NCBI GenBank assembly: GCA_014379405.1
Contig: JACMLU010000012.1
Span: 167,166-231,165 of the forward strand
Direction: 5' to 3'
Length of the DNA: 64,000 bases
DNA from: Flavobacterium sp.
GTDB taxonomy: Bacteria > Bacteroidota > Bacteroidia > Flavobacteriales > Flavobacteriaceae
A program made the translations under genes and the position numbers. Every line of letters starts with the position of its first letter. Positions within the stretch are counted from its first letter, which is position 1. The notes beneath the pieces are model-generated. The model was not told the DNA's origin. It did no database searches and saw nothing but the letters and a program-made list of their open reading frames with translations. Positions 44,799 through 54,727 of this stretch are shown here, one piece after another.

Positions 44799-45046
44799 TT
44801 TTTATCGAAGGGATGAAAGAATCCATCAAGTTTGTCACTCACGACAAAACTTATATCACGCACAAATCATTGACTTCCCAATCGGAAGAATTACTTGCAA
44901 ACCGATTTATGCGAATCTACAAATCCTACACCATAGCTTTGGATAAAGTAAAATCCATTGAAGGAAACCGAATTCAAATTCACACTTATACCATCCCTAT
45001 TGGACACAACTTCAGTAAAGGTGTAAAGGTTAAAATTTTGGAATAA
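44789..45046 (+). pseudogene. LytTR DNA-binding domain remnant
   Basis: From 44789 the forward strand reads DKILFIEGMKESIKFVTHDK, then TYITHKSLTSQSEELLANRF and FMRIYKSYTIALDKVKSIEG, ending with TIPIGHNFSKGVKVKIL. These are the successive strands of a LytTR DNA-binding domain (IEG-K-Y-K, THKSL, F-RIHKSY, IPIG). An ATG at 44813 opens 77 codons, but the response-regulator receiver domain that should precede it is missing, so this is the tail of a deleted LytTR regulator gene. Confidence 0.75.
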
Positions 45047-45241
45047 TTGGAATTTTAATCTCAAATTATTTACACTTTACTCACTCAAAATTACACTTTG
45101 TTGAGCAAATAATTTTGTTTATATGTATTTGGTATTTTTTTGCGATTATTGTTTTATATATATACTTTAAAGAATACATTTACTGCGATTTTAATTATAT
45201 AAAAAGAAAATTAACCTAAAACTATTAACCAAATTTAAATT

Positions 45242-46711
45242 ATGTATTCAGAAAATGTTCAAACCAAATGGGGACAATTTATCTCACTGATAATCGTCTT
45301 CTTTTTTTGGGGATTTGTTGGGTCGGCCAACGATATTCTAATCCCCGTATTCAAAAAAGTATTTACTCTATCCCAAGTGCAATCACAATTAGTTGCCTGG
45401 GCTTTTTATGCAGCTTACTTCGTAGGTTCAATAATTTTCTTTTTAGTATCACTAAAAATTGATGTTTTACAAAAATTCGGGTACAAGAAAACGCTTTCCG
45501 CTGGATTAATTCTTTCAGCCATTGGTTCCTTTTTATTCGTTCCTGCTGCTACAATGGAAAGTTTTCCATTCTTTTTAACCGCTTTATTTACTGTAGGTTT
45601 AGGTTTCTCTATTCAACAAATTGTTGCAAATCCTTTAGCCATCAAAATGGGAAGCCCATCAACTGGAGCGCACCGTTTGACTCTAGCAGGAGGTGTAAAT
45701 TCTTTTGGAACTACTATTGGAGCTATTTTATTGGGAATTGCTTTGTTCGGAATGGGAGATGATAAAAAAACGGCACTTTCATTAGAAGACATTAAATTAC
45801 CTTTCATTATTTTGGGACTTGCTTTTATAGTAGTAGCCATATTTATGAACTTCTCTAAAATTGAAAACCCTGTAAAACTAGAAGAAGCGGAAATTAAACA
45901 CGTTCACGAAAAATTCAATATTTTAGACTATCCACAGCTATATTTAGGAATGTTGGCCATTTTTATTTATGTGGGAACTGAGGTAACTATAATCAGTAAC
46001 TTACCTGCTTTATTAAAAACTTCTGAATTTGGCAGTATCATGGAAGATGCCATTTCTCCATTTATTGCATTATACTGGGGAAGTTTAATGATTGGCCGTT
46101 GGAATGGTGGTGTCAATGTATTTAATACTTCAAAAGCAGTCAATATTGCTCTAAAATTTATTGTTCCTGCTTTAGGATTTGGAGTTATTATTGGCGCCAA
46201 TATATTTGCTGGTCACGATGTTTCTGCTTTTTATGTTTATCCAATTTGGATTTTGATATTTATTGGAGTTAGCTTTATTGGTGGAAAAAATGCAGGCAAA
46301 ACGTTAATGCTTTTTGGTCTTTCTGGTTTACTGATGATGTTCATCGGATTGGTTTGCCCTGACACTGAAATTGCTAAATTCTTTCTAATTTCGGGTGGAC
46401 TATTCTTGTCTATTATGTGGCCTTCAATTTTCGATTTAGCTATTGCTGGTTTAGGTAAAAACACTGGAAAAGCATCGTCATTCTTGATTATGATGATTCT
46501 TGGAGGAGGCATAATTCCTCTTGTTCAAGGAAGTATTTGCGATATTGATTCTACTAGTCCAAATGGAATTTTTGGTATTACTTGGACTCACTTCTCTTAT
46601 ATTGTTCCGCTTATTGGTTTTGCTTATTTAGGATTCTACGGTTTTTATTGCCCTAAAATATTAAAAAGACAAGGAATCAATCATATCGAAAGCGAAGGCG
46701 GTGGTCATTAA
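45242..46711 (+). CDS. Sugar:H+ symporter, FucP/FHS-type MFS
   Basis: The 489-residue protein has about twelve membrane helices. FFFWGFVGSANDILIPVFKK and the conserved FVGSIIFF, GLGFSIQQIVANPLAI and LAGGVNSFGTTIGAILLG segments are those of the fucose/GlcNAc/glucose:H+ symporter family. It imports a released monosaccharide through the inner membrane. Flanking GH20 and GH95 genes make GlcNAc or L-fucose the first candidates. It is transcribed alone in the forward direction and closed by a terminator at 46727. Confidence 0.9.
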   Translation: MYSENVQTKWGQFISLIIVFFFWGFVGSANDILIPVFKKVFTLSQVQSQLVAWAFYAAYFVGSIIFFLVSLKIDVLQKFGYKKTLSAGLILSAIGSFLFVPAATMESFPFFLTALFTVGLGFSIQQIVANPLAIKMGSPSTGAHRLTLAGGVNSFGTTIGAILLGIALFGMGDDKKTALSLEDIKLPFIILGLAFIVVAIFMNFSKIENPVKLEEAEIKHVHEKFNILDYPQLYLGMLAIFIYVGTEVTIISNLPALLKTSEFGSIMEDAISPFIALYWGSLMIGRWNGGVNVFNTSKAVNIALKFIVPALGFGVIIGANIFAGHDVSAFYVYPIWILIFIGVSFIGGKNAGKTLMLFGLSGLLMMFIGLVCPDTEIAKFFLISGGLFLSIMWPSIFDLAIAGLGKNTGKASSFLIMMILGGGIIPLVQGSICDIDSTSPNGIFGITWTHFSYIVPLIGFAYLGFYGFYCPKILKRQGINHIESEGGGH

Positions 46712-46726
46712 TAACTAAAAATAATC

Positions 46727-46766
46727 AAAAAAGGATGTGCCAAAATAAAATGACACATCCTTTTTT
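46727..46766 (+). terminator. Terminator after the sugar symporter gene
   Basis: AAAAAAGGATGTG / CACATCCTTTTTT, 14-base loop, extended by a T run. Confidence 0.88.
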
Positions 46767-46987
46767 TTTACTTTATTTTTTTGAATAGATTTAATGTGTG
46801 CCAAATTGACAATATAGGAACAATGAATTCAAGCCTTCAACAAAACAAAATATCTGCATAATTAATTTTGACATTCTCGTATTCAGTACTGACAAACATA
46901 AAATTGTTGGACTATTCAGCAGCAAGGGCTCATCATCAATCATTATACACTTCAAATTGATTTTGATTCAATTACCGCATTAAAACT

Positions 46988-49405
46988 TTACCAATTTATT
47001 TCTATTTTCTGTCCTTTTTTCAAAGTGATTTCCTTATTTTTATCGCCGCTGACAAGTGTTGTTTTTCCTCCATTTTTAGAAAAAACAGTCACTTTTTTTA
47101 GCGTTTTAGCATTCCAATCCATTGCAATTTCAAATCCTCCACGGGCACAAATTCCACTTACAGAACCACTTTCCCAAGCATCGGGTAAGGCAGGAAGCAA
47201 GTTGATTTCGGTTTCATTAGACTGAACTAACATTTCTGCAACAGCCGCCGCTCCTCCAAAATTCCCATCAATTTGAAACGGTGGATGCGCATCGAATAAG
47301 TTGGGATATGTCCCTCCTCCTCGTCTTGGAGTCTCTGTTTTCTTCCCGTCAGGATCAACGTAACGAAGTAATTCACGGTACATTTTATAGGCTCGATTTC
47401 CATCCAAAAGTCTTGCCCAAAGATTAATACGCCAACCTTTTGACCAACCTGTAGTTTCATCTCCTTTTATCTCTAAAGTTGTTCTTGCTGCATTTGCCAA
47501 TTCAGGCGTTTTTAATGGTGAAATGTGATTTCCAGGAAAAAGCCCAAACAATTGCGATTGATGGCGGTGTTTCGGATCTTCATCGTTCCAATCAAAATAC
47601 CATTCTTGCAAATTTCCTTTCTTTCCAATTTGATACGGATACATTTTTGAAAGTGCCGTTTCCAATTTTCCTCTAAATTCGGCGTCCACATTTAAGACTT
47701 TTGAAGCTTTAATGGTTTTGTCGAAACATTCACGAATCATTGCCAAATCTGCTGTTCCGCCATACATAGTGGCACCAATAAAACCGTCAGGAGTAACAAA
47801 TTTATTTTCTGGAGAGGTCGATGGTAAAGTAATTAAGTTCCCTTTTTTGTCTTCAACTAACCATTCCAAACAAAACTGAGCCGCTCCACGCATCAATTCA
47901 TATCCTTCATTTTTTAGGTAATTTTTATCTTGGGTAAAAACATAGTGTTCCCAAATATGGGTACTCAACCAAGCTCCTGCCATATTCCAATTGGCCCAAC
48001 AAGGATCTCCTCCACCAAATCCACCAACAGGATTGCTCATTGCCCAAATATCTGAATTATGAGCTGCTGTCCAGCCATTCACTCCATAAAATGTCTTGGC
48101 AGTTATTTTACCTGTTTCAGAAATGTTTTTTATAAAACTCAAAAGAGGTTGATGTAACTCCGAAAGATTAGTGTTTTCGGCTAGCCAATAATTCTCTTCA
48201 ACATTGATGTTTGTGGTATAATTACTGCTCCACGGTGGACGCATATACGGATTCCAAATACCTTGTAAGTTAGCTGGAACTCCAAGCGTTCGGGAACTAC
48301 TTATCAATAAATAACGTCCGTATTTAAAATATAAAACTTCTAACTTTTTATCTTCTTTTCCTTCGGAATAACGCAACAGACGTTCGTCGGTAGGCAAATT
48401 TGGAGCTTCAGTTTTTCCTAAATTTAATTTGACCCGATTGAAAAACTTTTGATAATCCTTACTGTGGGATTCTTTTAAATTATTAAATGATTTAGAAATT
48501 GCTTTGTTTAAATTTTCAGAGGCAATCGCTTTGTAATTCAATCCTTGTGTTGCGGGATTTTTATCAAAACCATTAAAACTTGTTGCTATGGAAACAAAAA
48601 TAATAGCTTCTGTACCATTTTTTAGACCAATAGTATTTTCTGTTTTAGTTACTGTACCATCCGTATTCTTTATTTGAATATCAGCAGCAAAACGAGTTCC
48701 TTTATTTGCAACAAAGACAATTGGATTTTCTTCCTTCACATAACTTGGAGCAGAATGGACTGGAGCATAGCCCAGTATTTGCATAATATTATCTTGTGTC
48801 GTGGTATTGTATTTCAACAAACTCTCGAAGTTAATATCAAAATTCAAACTTCCTTTTTTACTGGATGTGAGTTTGATAACCATAATTTGATCAGGAGCTG
48901 AAACGAAATATGTTCTAGTATATTTTACACCATCAATGGTGTAATTTACCTTAGAAACAGCATTTGCAATATCCAATTCTCGATAATAATTAGAGTAAGT
49001 TGCCTCTTTCCCCTTAGCAGAATGAACTATATTCATCGTACCCAGTGGAGCAAAAGATTCAGAGAAGCTGCCTTGAATTTTTTTATTCAATTCCTCGGCG
49101 AGTTTATAGTTTTCATTTTTTAAAGCTTCTCTTATTGCTGGAATATTTTTATAAGCTTCAGGATTCATATTTGCATTTACCGGTTCTCCAGTCCAAAGAG
49201 TAGCATCATTCAAATAAATTTTATCGGAATCAACTCCTCCAAAAACAGTTGCTCCCAACTTTCCATTTCCTAAAACCAAACTTTCTTCAAAAAAACTAGC
49301 AGGTTGATTGTACCAAAGAATATGGTCGGATTGAGCAGAAATTATTCCACAAAAAGAGGTGAAAAAGGTAACTAGAAATAGTTTATTGAAATGTTTTGTT
49401 CCCAT
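46988..49405 (-). CDS. Glycoside hydrolase family 95 (alpha-L-fucosidase type)
   Basis: The 805-residue protein starts with a signal peptide (MGTKHFNKLFLVTFFTSFCGIISAQ). LVLGNGKLGATVFGG and YLNDATLWTGEP mark the N-terminal domain. The barrel has SNYTTNINVEENYWLAE (NxN catalytic pair), LPSTSPEN (general acid Glu), KHRHQSQLFGLFPGNH and PPFQIDGNFGGAAAVAEM (Asp). All canonical GH95 residues appear intact, unlike the copy at 30619-32898. It would remove alpha-1,2-linked L-fucose, for instance from xyloglucan side chains. It follows the GH97 gene on the same strand after a 507-base gap. Confidence 0.92.
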   Translation of the reverse strand: MGTKHFNKLFLVTFFTSFCGIISAQSDHILWYNQPASFFEESLVLGNGKLGATVFGGVDSDKIYLNDATLWTGEPVNANMNPEAYKNIPAIREALKNENYKLAEELNKKIQGSFSESFAPLGTMNIVHSAKGKEATYSNYYRELDIANAVSKVNYTIDGVKYTRTYFVSAPDQIMVIKLTSSKKGSLNFDINFESLLKYNTTTQDNIMQILGYAPVHSAPSYVKEENPIVFVANKGTRFAADIQIKNTDGTVTKTENTIGLKNGTEAIIFVSIATSFNGFDKNPATQGLNYKAIASENLNKAISKSFNNLKESHSKDYQKFFNRVKLNLGKTEAPNLPTDERLLRYSEGKEDKKLEVLYFKYGRYLLISSSRTLGVPANLQGIWNPYMRPPWSSNYTTNINVEENYWLAENTNLSELHQPLLSFIKNISETGKITAKTFYGVNGWTAAHNSDIWAMSNPVGGFGGGDPCWANWNMAGAWLSTHIWEHYVFTQDKNYLKNEGYELMRGAAQFCLEWLVEDKKGNLITLPSTSPENKFVTPDGFIGATMYGGTADLAMIRECFDKTIKASKVLNVDAEFRGKLETALSKMYPYQIGKKGNLQEWYFDWNDEDPKHRHQSQLFGLFPGNHISPLKTPELANAARTTLEIKGDETTGWSKGWRINLWARLLDGNRAYKMYRELLRYVDPDGKKTETPRRGGGTYPNLFDAHPPFQIDGNFGGAAAVAEMLVQSNETEINLLPALPDAWESGSVSGICARGGFEIAMDWNAKTLKKVTVFSKNGGKTTLVSGDKNKEITLKKGQKIEINW

Positions 49406-49912
49406 TCTTTTTTTTGATTTTTAAAATTACTTGCTCACTTTTATATTTTTCATTGGCGGTAATCATTTCCCAATCGTCAATTCTGAATAACAAAGTATGG
49501 AAATTTTATTTGTTGAAAAGTTTGATTTCCGCATAATCAACTTCAGATTTTTTTTGTTATTTTTTATGAGATGAATATTTTTTTGCATAATAATATCAGT
49601 CATTAACACCATTTCTGTTTTTGCCGTTTTTAATAATCTTTGGGTAGAGTAACATTGTCTTCCAACCAAAAAATGGTTTGTTTTCCACTCGCCAAAGCTG
49701 ATAGTATAAAACTAGTTCAACCTAAGGTTACTTCTTGAAATTCTAAAATATAATTATACAAAGTCCTACACAAATACATTCTTTGAACATTGTATACAAT
49801 TCGTCTGCTGATTTATTAAAATCAACTTTTATAATTCGATTCTTGTCCTAAATGTTTTAATGTTGGTAAAGCATAAAAGATTTGTCAATAATACTAAAAT
49901 TCATTTAATAAT
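49406..49912. other. Long gap between GH97 and GH95 genes
   Basis: I see no coding sequence; the longest reverse-strand frame (about 68 codons at 49463-49669) has the composition of translated AT-rich DNA. No clear hairpin terminator was found. The gap suggests that GH95 has its own promoter or that something was lost here. Confidence 0.4.
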
Positions 49913-51919
49913 TTACAATTTCTTAAATCGAATGGCTGTTCCACCTGCTCCGCCTAAATGCAATTTTAATACATCTGATGCTTTTACTGTTTTTTTAGAA
50001 ATCGCCACAGCTGATGGATTGTGTGTTTCATCTGTACCTTCGGCATCGGCATAAATTTGTGCTTCGTAAGTGGCTTTTGCATCTAAAAAAGACAATGGAA
50101 TCTCCAAATCTCTCGATTTCTCGTTGGTGATGCTTCCCAAATACCAATCTTCACTGTTTCTGTCTTTACGAGCCGTGGTAATGTATTGCCCGATTTCTCC
50201 ATTCAATACTTTGGTGGTTTCCCAATCTGTTGGAACGTCTTTCAAAAATTGTAAGGCAGGTTTCCCTTCGTAATTCTCGGGAAGGTCGGCCATCATCTGG
50301 ATTGGTGCATAAATGGTTACATACAATGCCAATTGCTGGGCAGTTGTACCGTGAACCCTTTTGCCAGGATATCCTTGTTTGACCTCTACATCAAAAATTC
50401 CGGGTGTAAAGTCCATTGGACCAGAAAGCAATCTGGTGAAAGGAATAATCGTTAAATGATTGGGTGGATTGCCTTCGCTCCAAGCATTATATTCTTGTCC
50501 TCTCGCCGCTTCTCTTGAAACCATATTCGGAAAAGTTCGGCGTTCTCCCGTGTCTTTTATGGATTCGTGGTATAAAACTGCTAAATCATATTGGGCTGCT
50601 TTTTCCAAAACGTATCTAAAATAATTCACTCCAAATTGACCAAAATGCCATTCTTTCATATTCAATTTTGAACCTACGTGACCAATTTTGACCGAATGCA
50701 TTCCTAATTTTTTGTACAAAGCAAAACCTTCGTCAATTTCTTTTAGGTAATTAATTAAGTTGGATCCTGTTTCGTGGTAGCCAATAAGTGCAACACCATT
50801 TTTATTTCCGTATTCTACCACTTTTTCGATGTCGAAATTATCGGCACATTTTGTAAAACTAAATTGATGCATTTTGTTTTCATACCAAGCAGGTGTCCAA
50901 CCTTTGTTCCAGCCTTCAATCAATAAATGATGAAATCCTTCTTTGGCAGTAAAATCAATGTATTGTTTGACATGTTCGGTGGTAGCTCCTTGCTTTTCGC
51001 CTTCCCAAAAAGAATATTTTCCAATGTGCATTCCCCACCAAATTCCGAAGTATTTATAAGGTTTGAAGTAACTTGTATTTTTTAATTTATTGGGTTCATT
51101 TAGATTTAAAATCAAATAAGAAGTGATCAAATCCGTAGGTTTTTCGGCAATTTGAATGCTTCTCCAAGAAGAGGTAAAAGTGTCTTTCACCCTTACTTTT
51201 ACTCCATCAGCCCAAGGTACAAGGTCAGATTTCAGTTGTGTACCTTTTGTATTTACCAAGGTCATACTGGCAAAATCTACCAAATTGGCTTCGTGAAAAC
51301 TAAAGGCTAATCCGCTTTTACTTTCGATAGTCAAAGGTGTTAAAACCGTGTCGAGATTACTTACCAGTGAATCCTTAAAAAGATATTCGTCACGATTTTC
51401 TCTGTTGGCCGGAATCCACCACGCTTTTCCTTCGTCTTTCAAGTTGAAAGTCGTTTTTTCGTCCATAATAAAAATACTGTCTTTGGTACCTTGTTTTGGA
51501 TATACGTATCGAAAGGCAATTCCATCATCAAAAGCACGAAACTGAATTTCGAGTTGTTGCTTTTCTTTGTTTTTTTGTTGCAGTTTTACCACCATTTGAT
51601 TGTAGTGGTTTCTGATTTTTTTCTTTTCTCCCCAAACCTGTTCCCAAGTTTCATCGAAAGTGGTGTTTTCTACTTTTAAAACTTCAAAATTACTGCTAAA
51701 GTCCTCGTTGTTTTTCAACAGAAACCCCATATCCGATGGCGTAATTACCACCGTTTTTCCGTGCGAAACGGCATATTTTGGAGCATTGTTCACTAATTCA
51801 AATTGAATCTTGTTTTTTCCTTCAGGCGAAGTCAATTCATAATTTTTTGCTTTTTTGCCTTGGGCATTGCTTATACTTAAGGATAGTAATAAGGCGGGAA
51901 GTATCAGTTTTTTTATCAT
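49913..51919 (-). CDS. Glycoside hydrolase family 97, inverting type (SusB-like alpha-glucosidase)
   Basis: The 668-residue protein has a signal peptide (MIKKLILPALLLSLSISNAQ) and the GH97 order: N-terminal sandwich (YELTSPEGKNKIQFELV), TIM barrel (GFHHLLIEGWNKGW), C-terminal beta domain. Where retaining GH97 enzymes have an Asp nucleophile, it has Gly (HSVKIGHVG). Catalytic Glu residues of the inverting, calcium-dependent type are present in LYHES and YNAWSEGNPP. It therefore resembles SusB, which acts on alpha-glucosides, in contrast to the retaining copy at 27089. It follows GH31 by 75 bases and is likely co-transcribed. Confidence 0.92.
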   Translation of the reverse strand: MIKKLILPALLLSLSISNAQGKKAKNYELTSPEGKNKIQFELVNNAPKYAVSHGKTVVITPSDMGFLLKNNEDFSSNFEVLKVENTTFDETWEQVWGEKKKIRNHYNQMVVKLQQKNKEKQQLEIQFRAFDDGIAFRYVYPKQGTKDSIFIMDEKTTFNLKDEGKAWWIPANRENRDEYLFKDSLVSNLDTVLTPLTIESKSGLAFSFHEANLVDFASMTLVNTKGTQLKSDLVPWADGVKVRVKDTFTSSWRSIQIAEKPTDLITSYLILNLNEPNKLKNTSYFKPYKYFGIWWGMHIGKYSFWEGEKQGATTEHVKQYIDFTAKEGFHHLLIEGWNKGWTPAWYENKMHQFSFTKCADNFDIEKVVEYGNKNGVALIGYHETGSNLINYLKEIDEGFALYKKLGMHSVKIGHVGSKLNMKEWHFGQFGVNYFRYVLEKAAQYDLAVLYHESIKDTGERRTFPNMVSREAARGQEYNAWSEGNPPNHLTIIPFTRLLSGPMDFTPGIFDVEVKQGYPGKRVHGTTAQQLALYVTIYAPIQMMADLPENYEGKPALQFLKDVPTDWETTKVLNGEIGQYITTARKDRNSEDWYLGSITNEKSRDLEIPLSFLDAKATYEAQIYADAEGTDETHNPSAVAISKKTVKASDVLKLHLGGAGGTAIRFKKL

Positions 51920-51942
51920 TGTAACTATTTATTTTTTATAAA

Positions 51943-51978
51943 AAATCGGGGCATAGACTAACACACTACCCCGATTTC
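51943..51978. terminator. Hairpin between GH31 and GH97 genes
   Basis: AAATCGGGG / CCCCGATTT around an 18-base loop. With both genes on the reverse strand it is intra-operonic and could lower GH97 expression or stabilise GH31 mRNA. Confidence 0.5.
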
Positions 51979-51994
51979 CAACTAACCAAACTAA

Positions 51995-54394
51995 TTATTT
52001 TATCCATTCAATTTTGAACGTGGTTTTGTTGCTTAATGGATTTTCATTTATGCTGAAATCAGTTCCTTTTTTAGATAGAGAAACCGTTTTTACACCTTCT
52101 CCTTCTGGAAGAAAAACTTTGGAAGTTGCCGTATTGGTTCCTTCGGCGGCATAGACTTTAAGCGTCAATTTGCTCCAATCCATATCTTTGGTAGATTGCG
52201 CCAATTTGATGTGTGGAATTGCTGAACCGTTTCGAACCAAAACAATGATGGGAACTTCGCCAGCTTCAATTTTATGCCATCCGCCTTGATATACTTTTCT
52301 GGTTTGATAATCAATCCAAGTTCCTTCCGGAAGATAAACGTCTCTTCCTGTAACCTCTTCAAATAAAGGAGCAACCAACATACTGGAACCAAATAAATAT
52401 TCATTGTCCACCAACCAAGAACCCGGATCATTTGGATATTCTATGAACAAGGCACGCATCATCGGTAATCCTTTTTGGGAACTTTCTTTGGCTTGGGCAT
52501 AAATGTACGGCATCAATTCGTAACGCATATTATCGGCATTTCGAAAAGTTTCCAACAAATCTTTGCTATACAACCAAGGTTCGCGTGGAGGCTCACCGTG
52601 GCTTCTTACGTGCGAAGTAAACATTCCGAACGGTGCCCAACGACGGTACAAGTTTTCAGGAGATTTGGTCACGAATCCACCCACATCGTGACTCCAGAAA
52701 CTGAAACCACACAATCCCAAGGAAAGTCCACCTCTTAATTCGGCAGACATTGCCCCGTTTGAAGTTTCGGCGTCGCCACCCCAATGCAAAGGATAACGTT
52801 GACTTCCTGCCCAAGTACTTCTGGCCCAAATTAAAGTATAACCTTTTTCTTTTTGGGTGATTTCGGCAACTGCTTTGTTGTAACGCAATGGGTATAAATT
52901 ATGCTCGTAGAATCCAGTTCGTCCATTGGAATAAATTCCTTCTGGCGGAGCTGCTTCTCCAAAATCCACTTTAAAAACGCTCACTCCTTGATCAAACAAG
53001 CTTTTCAATTTGGCTTGGTACCAAGTCACGGTTGCCGGATTCGAAAAATCCAATACGGCATCTTCATACGGAAGGTTTCCTTTGCGATCTTTTACGGCCA
53101 AGTTTTTGTCCACAATTTCATTGAACAAAGTATTTTTTGGTGAGAAATAAGGTAGTTGCCACAAGCAAACGTGGAATCCGTCTTCTTTTAAATCCGACAT
53201 CATTTTTACTGGGTCTTCGAAACGTTTTTTGGCAAATTCGTAATTGTTGCGCCAATCCACGTCAAACCAGCCCGTGTCGTAATGAATCACGTCCGTTGGA
53301 ATTTTATAGGCTCTCAAGTTTTTCGCCACTTCACGACCTTCTTTTTCAGAAAAATAAGTGATGCGACTCATCCAGAATCCAAAGGACCATAGCGGTGGCA
53401 TTGCGGCTTTTCCGGTAAGATTCGTATATTCGTCCAAAATATCTTTGGGTTCTCCAATGAAGAAAAACAAATCGGCTTCGTCATCGCCAATATACATTTC
53501 GTTGGCACTGCCATAATATTTTCCAAAATCGACCGTGATGGGTGTTGAATGATGCATAAAAACCCCGTAACCACGGCTACTCATATAAAACGGAACCGGT
53601 TTGTACATTGTTTCGTTCTGGATTCCGTTGGCATCATCCGTCCAAAGAACTACTTTTTGGCCACGTTTATTGAATTGGGTGAATGATTCTCCACAACCAA
53701 ATATTTTTTCGTCCGGTTCTAAACTGAAAGCCGCCCCCATACTTCTGGAATAATCGCTGTTTCTGCGAACGTATGAAAATGGAAGGGTTGGCGTGTAAGT
53801 GTTTTTAAAGTCTGAATTATGAAGAGTCCCTGTAAGCAATTTGCCTTTTTCATCATAAATTTTTACGTGCCAAGGCTTAGTCTGGATTTCTACCGAACCG
53901 TGTTTGCTGGTAAATTTATATCCGCCTTCAATTTTGGCATATTTCCATAATTCGGGATGGTTGGGAGCTACTCCATCCACCAACATCAAGGATTCTTTTT
54001 CGGGATGAAATTGTGGTCCAGATGTCATTTTAATTCTCAATGTTCTATCCGAAACAAATTGTATTTGAAAAGGCAATACGGGTGAAGCTTCATATTCGGT
54101 AGTAGGAAATTCGTTGGCGACAACCTCGGTTGGTTTCATCTCAATATTATTGAATGCTTGGCGGGTTTGGTAGATATGTCTCAAATATTTTACAGATCCT
54201 TTACCTGTTTGTGGGTCAAAATCCGCAAGCTCGTCGGCAAAATAAAAAGTATTCAGGTAATTTTCGAAATCTTTGCTAATGTCGATGGGCGCATTGAGTA
54301 CATCGGCATTTTGTATTTGGGCTGTAGCTTTTGGCGTGATTAAAAGATTAAAAAAAAGGACTAAAAATAGTGATACTTTTGGTGGTTTACTCAT
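51995..54394 (-). CDS. Glycoside hydrolase family 31 (alpha-xylosidase-like)
   Basis: The 799-residue protein has a signal peptide (about residues 1-25, ending ATAQ), an N-terminal beta domain, the (beta/alpha)8 barrel and C-terminal beta domains. The nucleophile Asp lies in FKVDFGEAAPPEG (about residue 477) and the acid/base Asp in LHWGGDAETSNG (about 540). The FGEA nucleophile context and CLWQLPYFSPKNTLFNE are closer to YicI-type alpha-xylosidases than to alpha-glucosidases. It would remove xylose from xyloglucan or isoprimeverose. It is the promoter-proximal gene of GH31-GH97(-GH95). Confidence 0.9.
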   Translation of the reverse strand: MSKPPKVSLFLVLFFNLLITPKATAQIQNADVLNAPIDISKDFENYLNTFYFADELADFDPQTGKGSVKYLRHIYQTRQAFNNIEMKPTEVVANEFPTTEYEASPVLPFQIQFVSDRTLRIKMTSGPQFHPEKESLMLVDGVAPNHPELWKYAKIEGGYKFTSKHGSVEIQTKPWHVKIYDEKGKLLTGTLHNSDFKNTYTPTLPFSYVRRNSDYSRSMGAAFSLEPDEKIFGCGESFTQFNKRGQKVVLWTDDANGIQNETMYKPVPFYMSSRGYGVFMHHSTPITVDFGKYYGSANEMYIGDDEADLFFFIGEPKDILDEYTNLTGKAAMPPLWSFGFWMSRITYFSEKEGREVAKNLRAYKIPTDVIHYDTGWFDVDWRNNYEFAKKRFEDPVKMMSDLKEDGFHVCLWQLPYFSPKNTLFNEIVDKNLAVKDRKGNLPYEDAVLDFSNPATVTWYQAKLKSLFDQGVSVFKVDFGEAAPPEGIYSNGRTGFYEHNLYPLRYNKAVAEITQKEKGYTLIWARSTWAGSQRYPLHWGGDAETSNGAMSAELRGGLSLGLCGFSFWSHDVGGFVTKSPENLYRRWAPFGMFTSHVRSHGEPPREPWLYSKDLLETFRNADNMRYELMPYIYAQAKESSQKGLPMMRALFIEYPNDPGSWLVDNEYLFGSSMLVAPLFEEVTGRDVYLPEGTWIDYQTRKVYQGGWHKIEAGEVPIIVLVRNGSAIPHIKLAQSTKDMDWSKLTLKVYAAEGTNTATSKVFLPEGEGVKTVSLSKKGTDFSINENPLSNKTTFKIEWIK

Positions 54395-54680
54395 TGGTTT
54401 TTAAAATTAATTTTTAGGATTCTTAATACATTAAAAAGCGAAAGAAAATAATCTCTCCATTATCCCAGAAAAACAAAAACTGCAATAAAAATGATATTTT
54501 TTTTCAAATCAGCATATTTTTATAAGATAAAAATAACAATCTTAAAATTAATCCTATTATGATTGTGCTTATAATATTATTTCAACAAAAACTAATACTA
54601 TATCAACCTGAAAATTGATTTTTTATTCAAGAAAAAGACCCAAGAAATAGGAGATAAAAAAAGGAAAAATTTAAGCATAA
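54395..54680. other. AT-rich leader of the GH31 operon, no gene
   Basis: No reading frame and no perfect TAnnTTTG element on the reverse strand were found in this stretch. It should contain the GH31 promoter. Confidence 0.4.
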
Positions 54681-54713
54681 AAAAAAGGACTCGTTTTCAC
54701 GAATCCTTTTTTA
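54681..54713 (-). terminator. Terminator behind the small membrane protein gene
   Basis: AAAAGGACTCG / CGAATCCTTTT stem with one mismatch; A run on the left gives the U tract on the reverse strand. Confidence 0.8.
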
Positions 54714-54727
54714 TTGGAGAATCAATT

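Noticed and set aside
49463..49669. A 68-codon reverse-strand frame between GH95 and GH97.
   Set aside because: Composition of translated AT-rich DNA (Lys/Ile/Asn/Leu), no ribosome-binding context and no similarity to known proteins.
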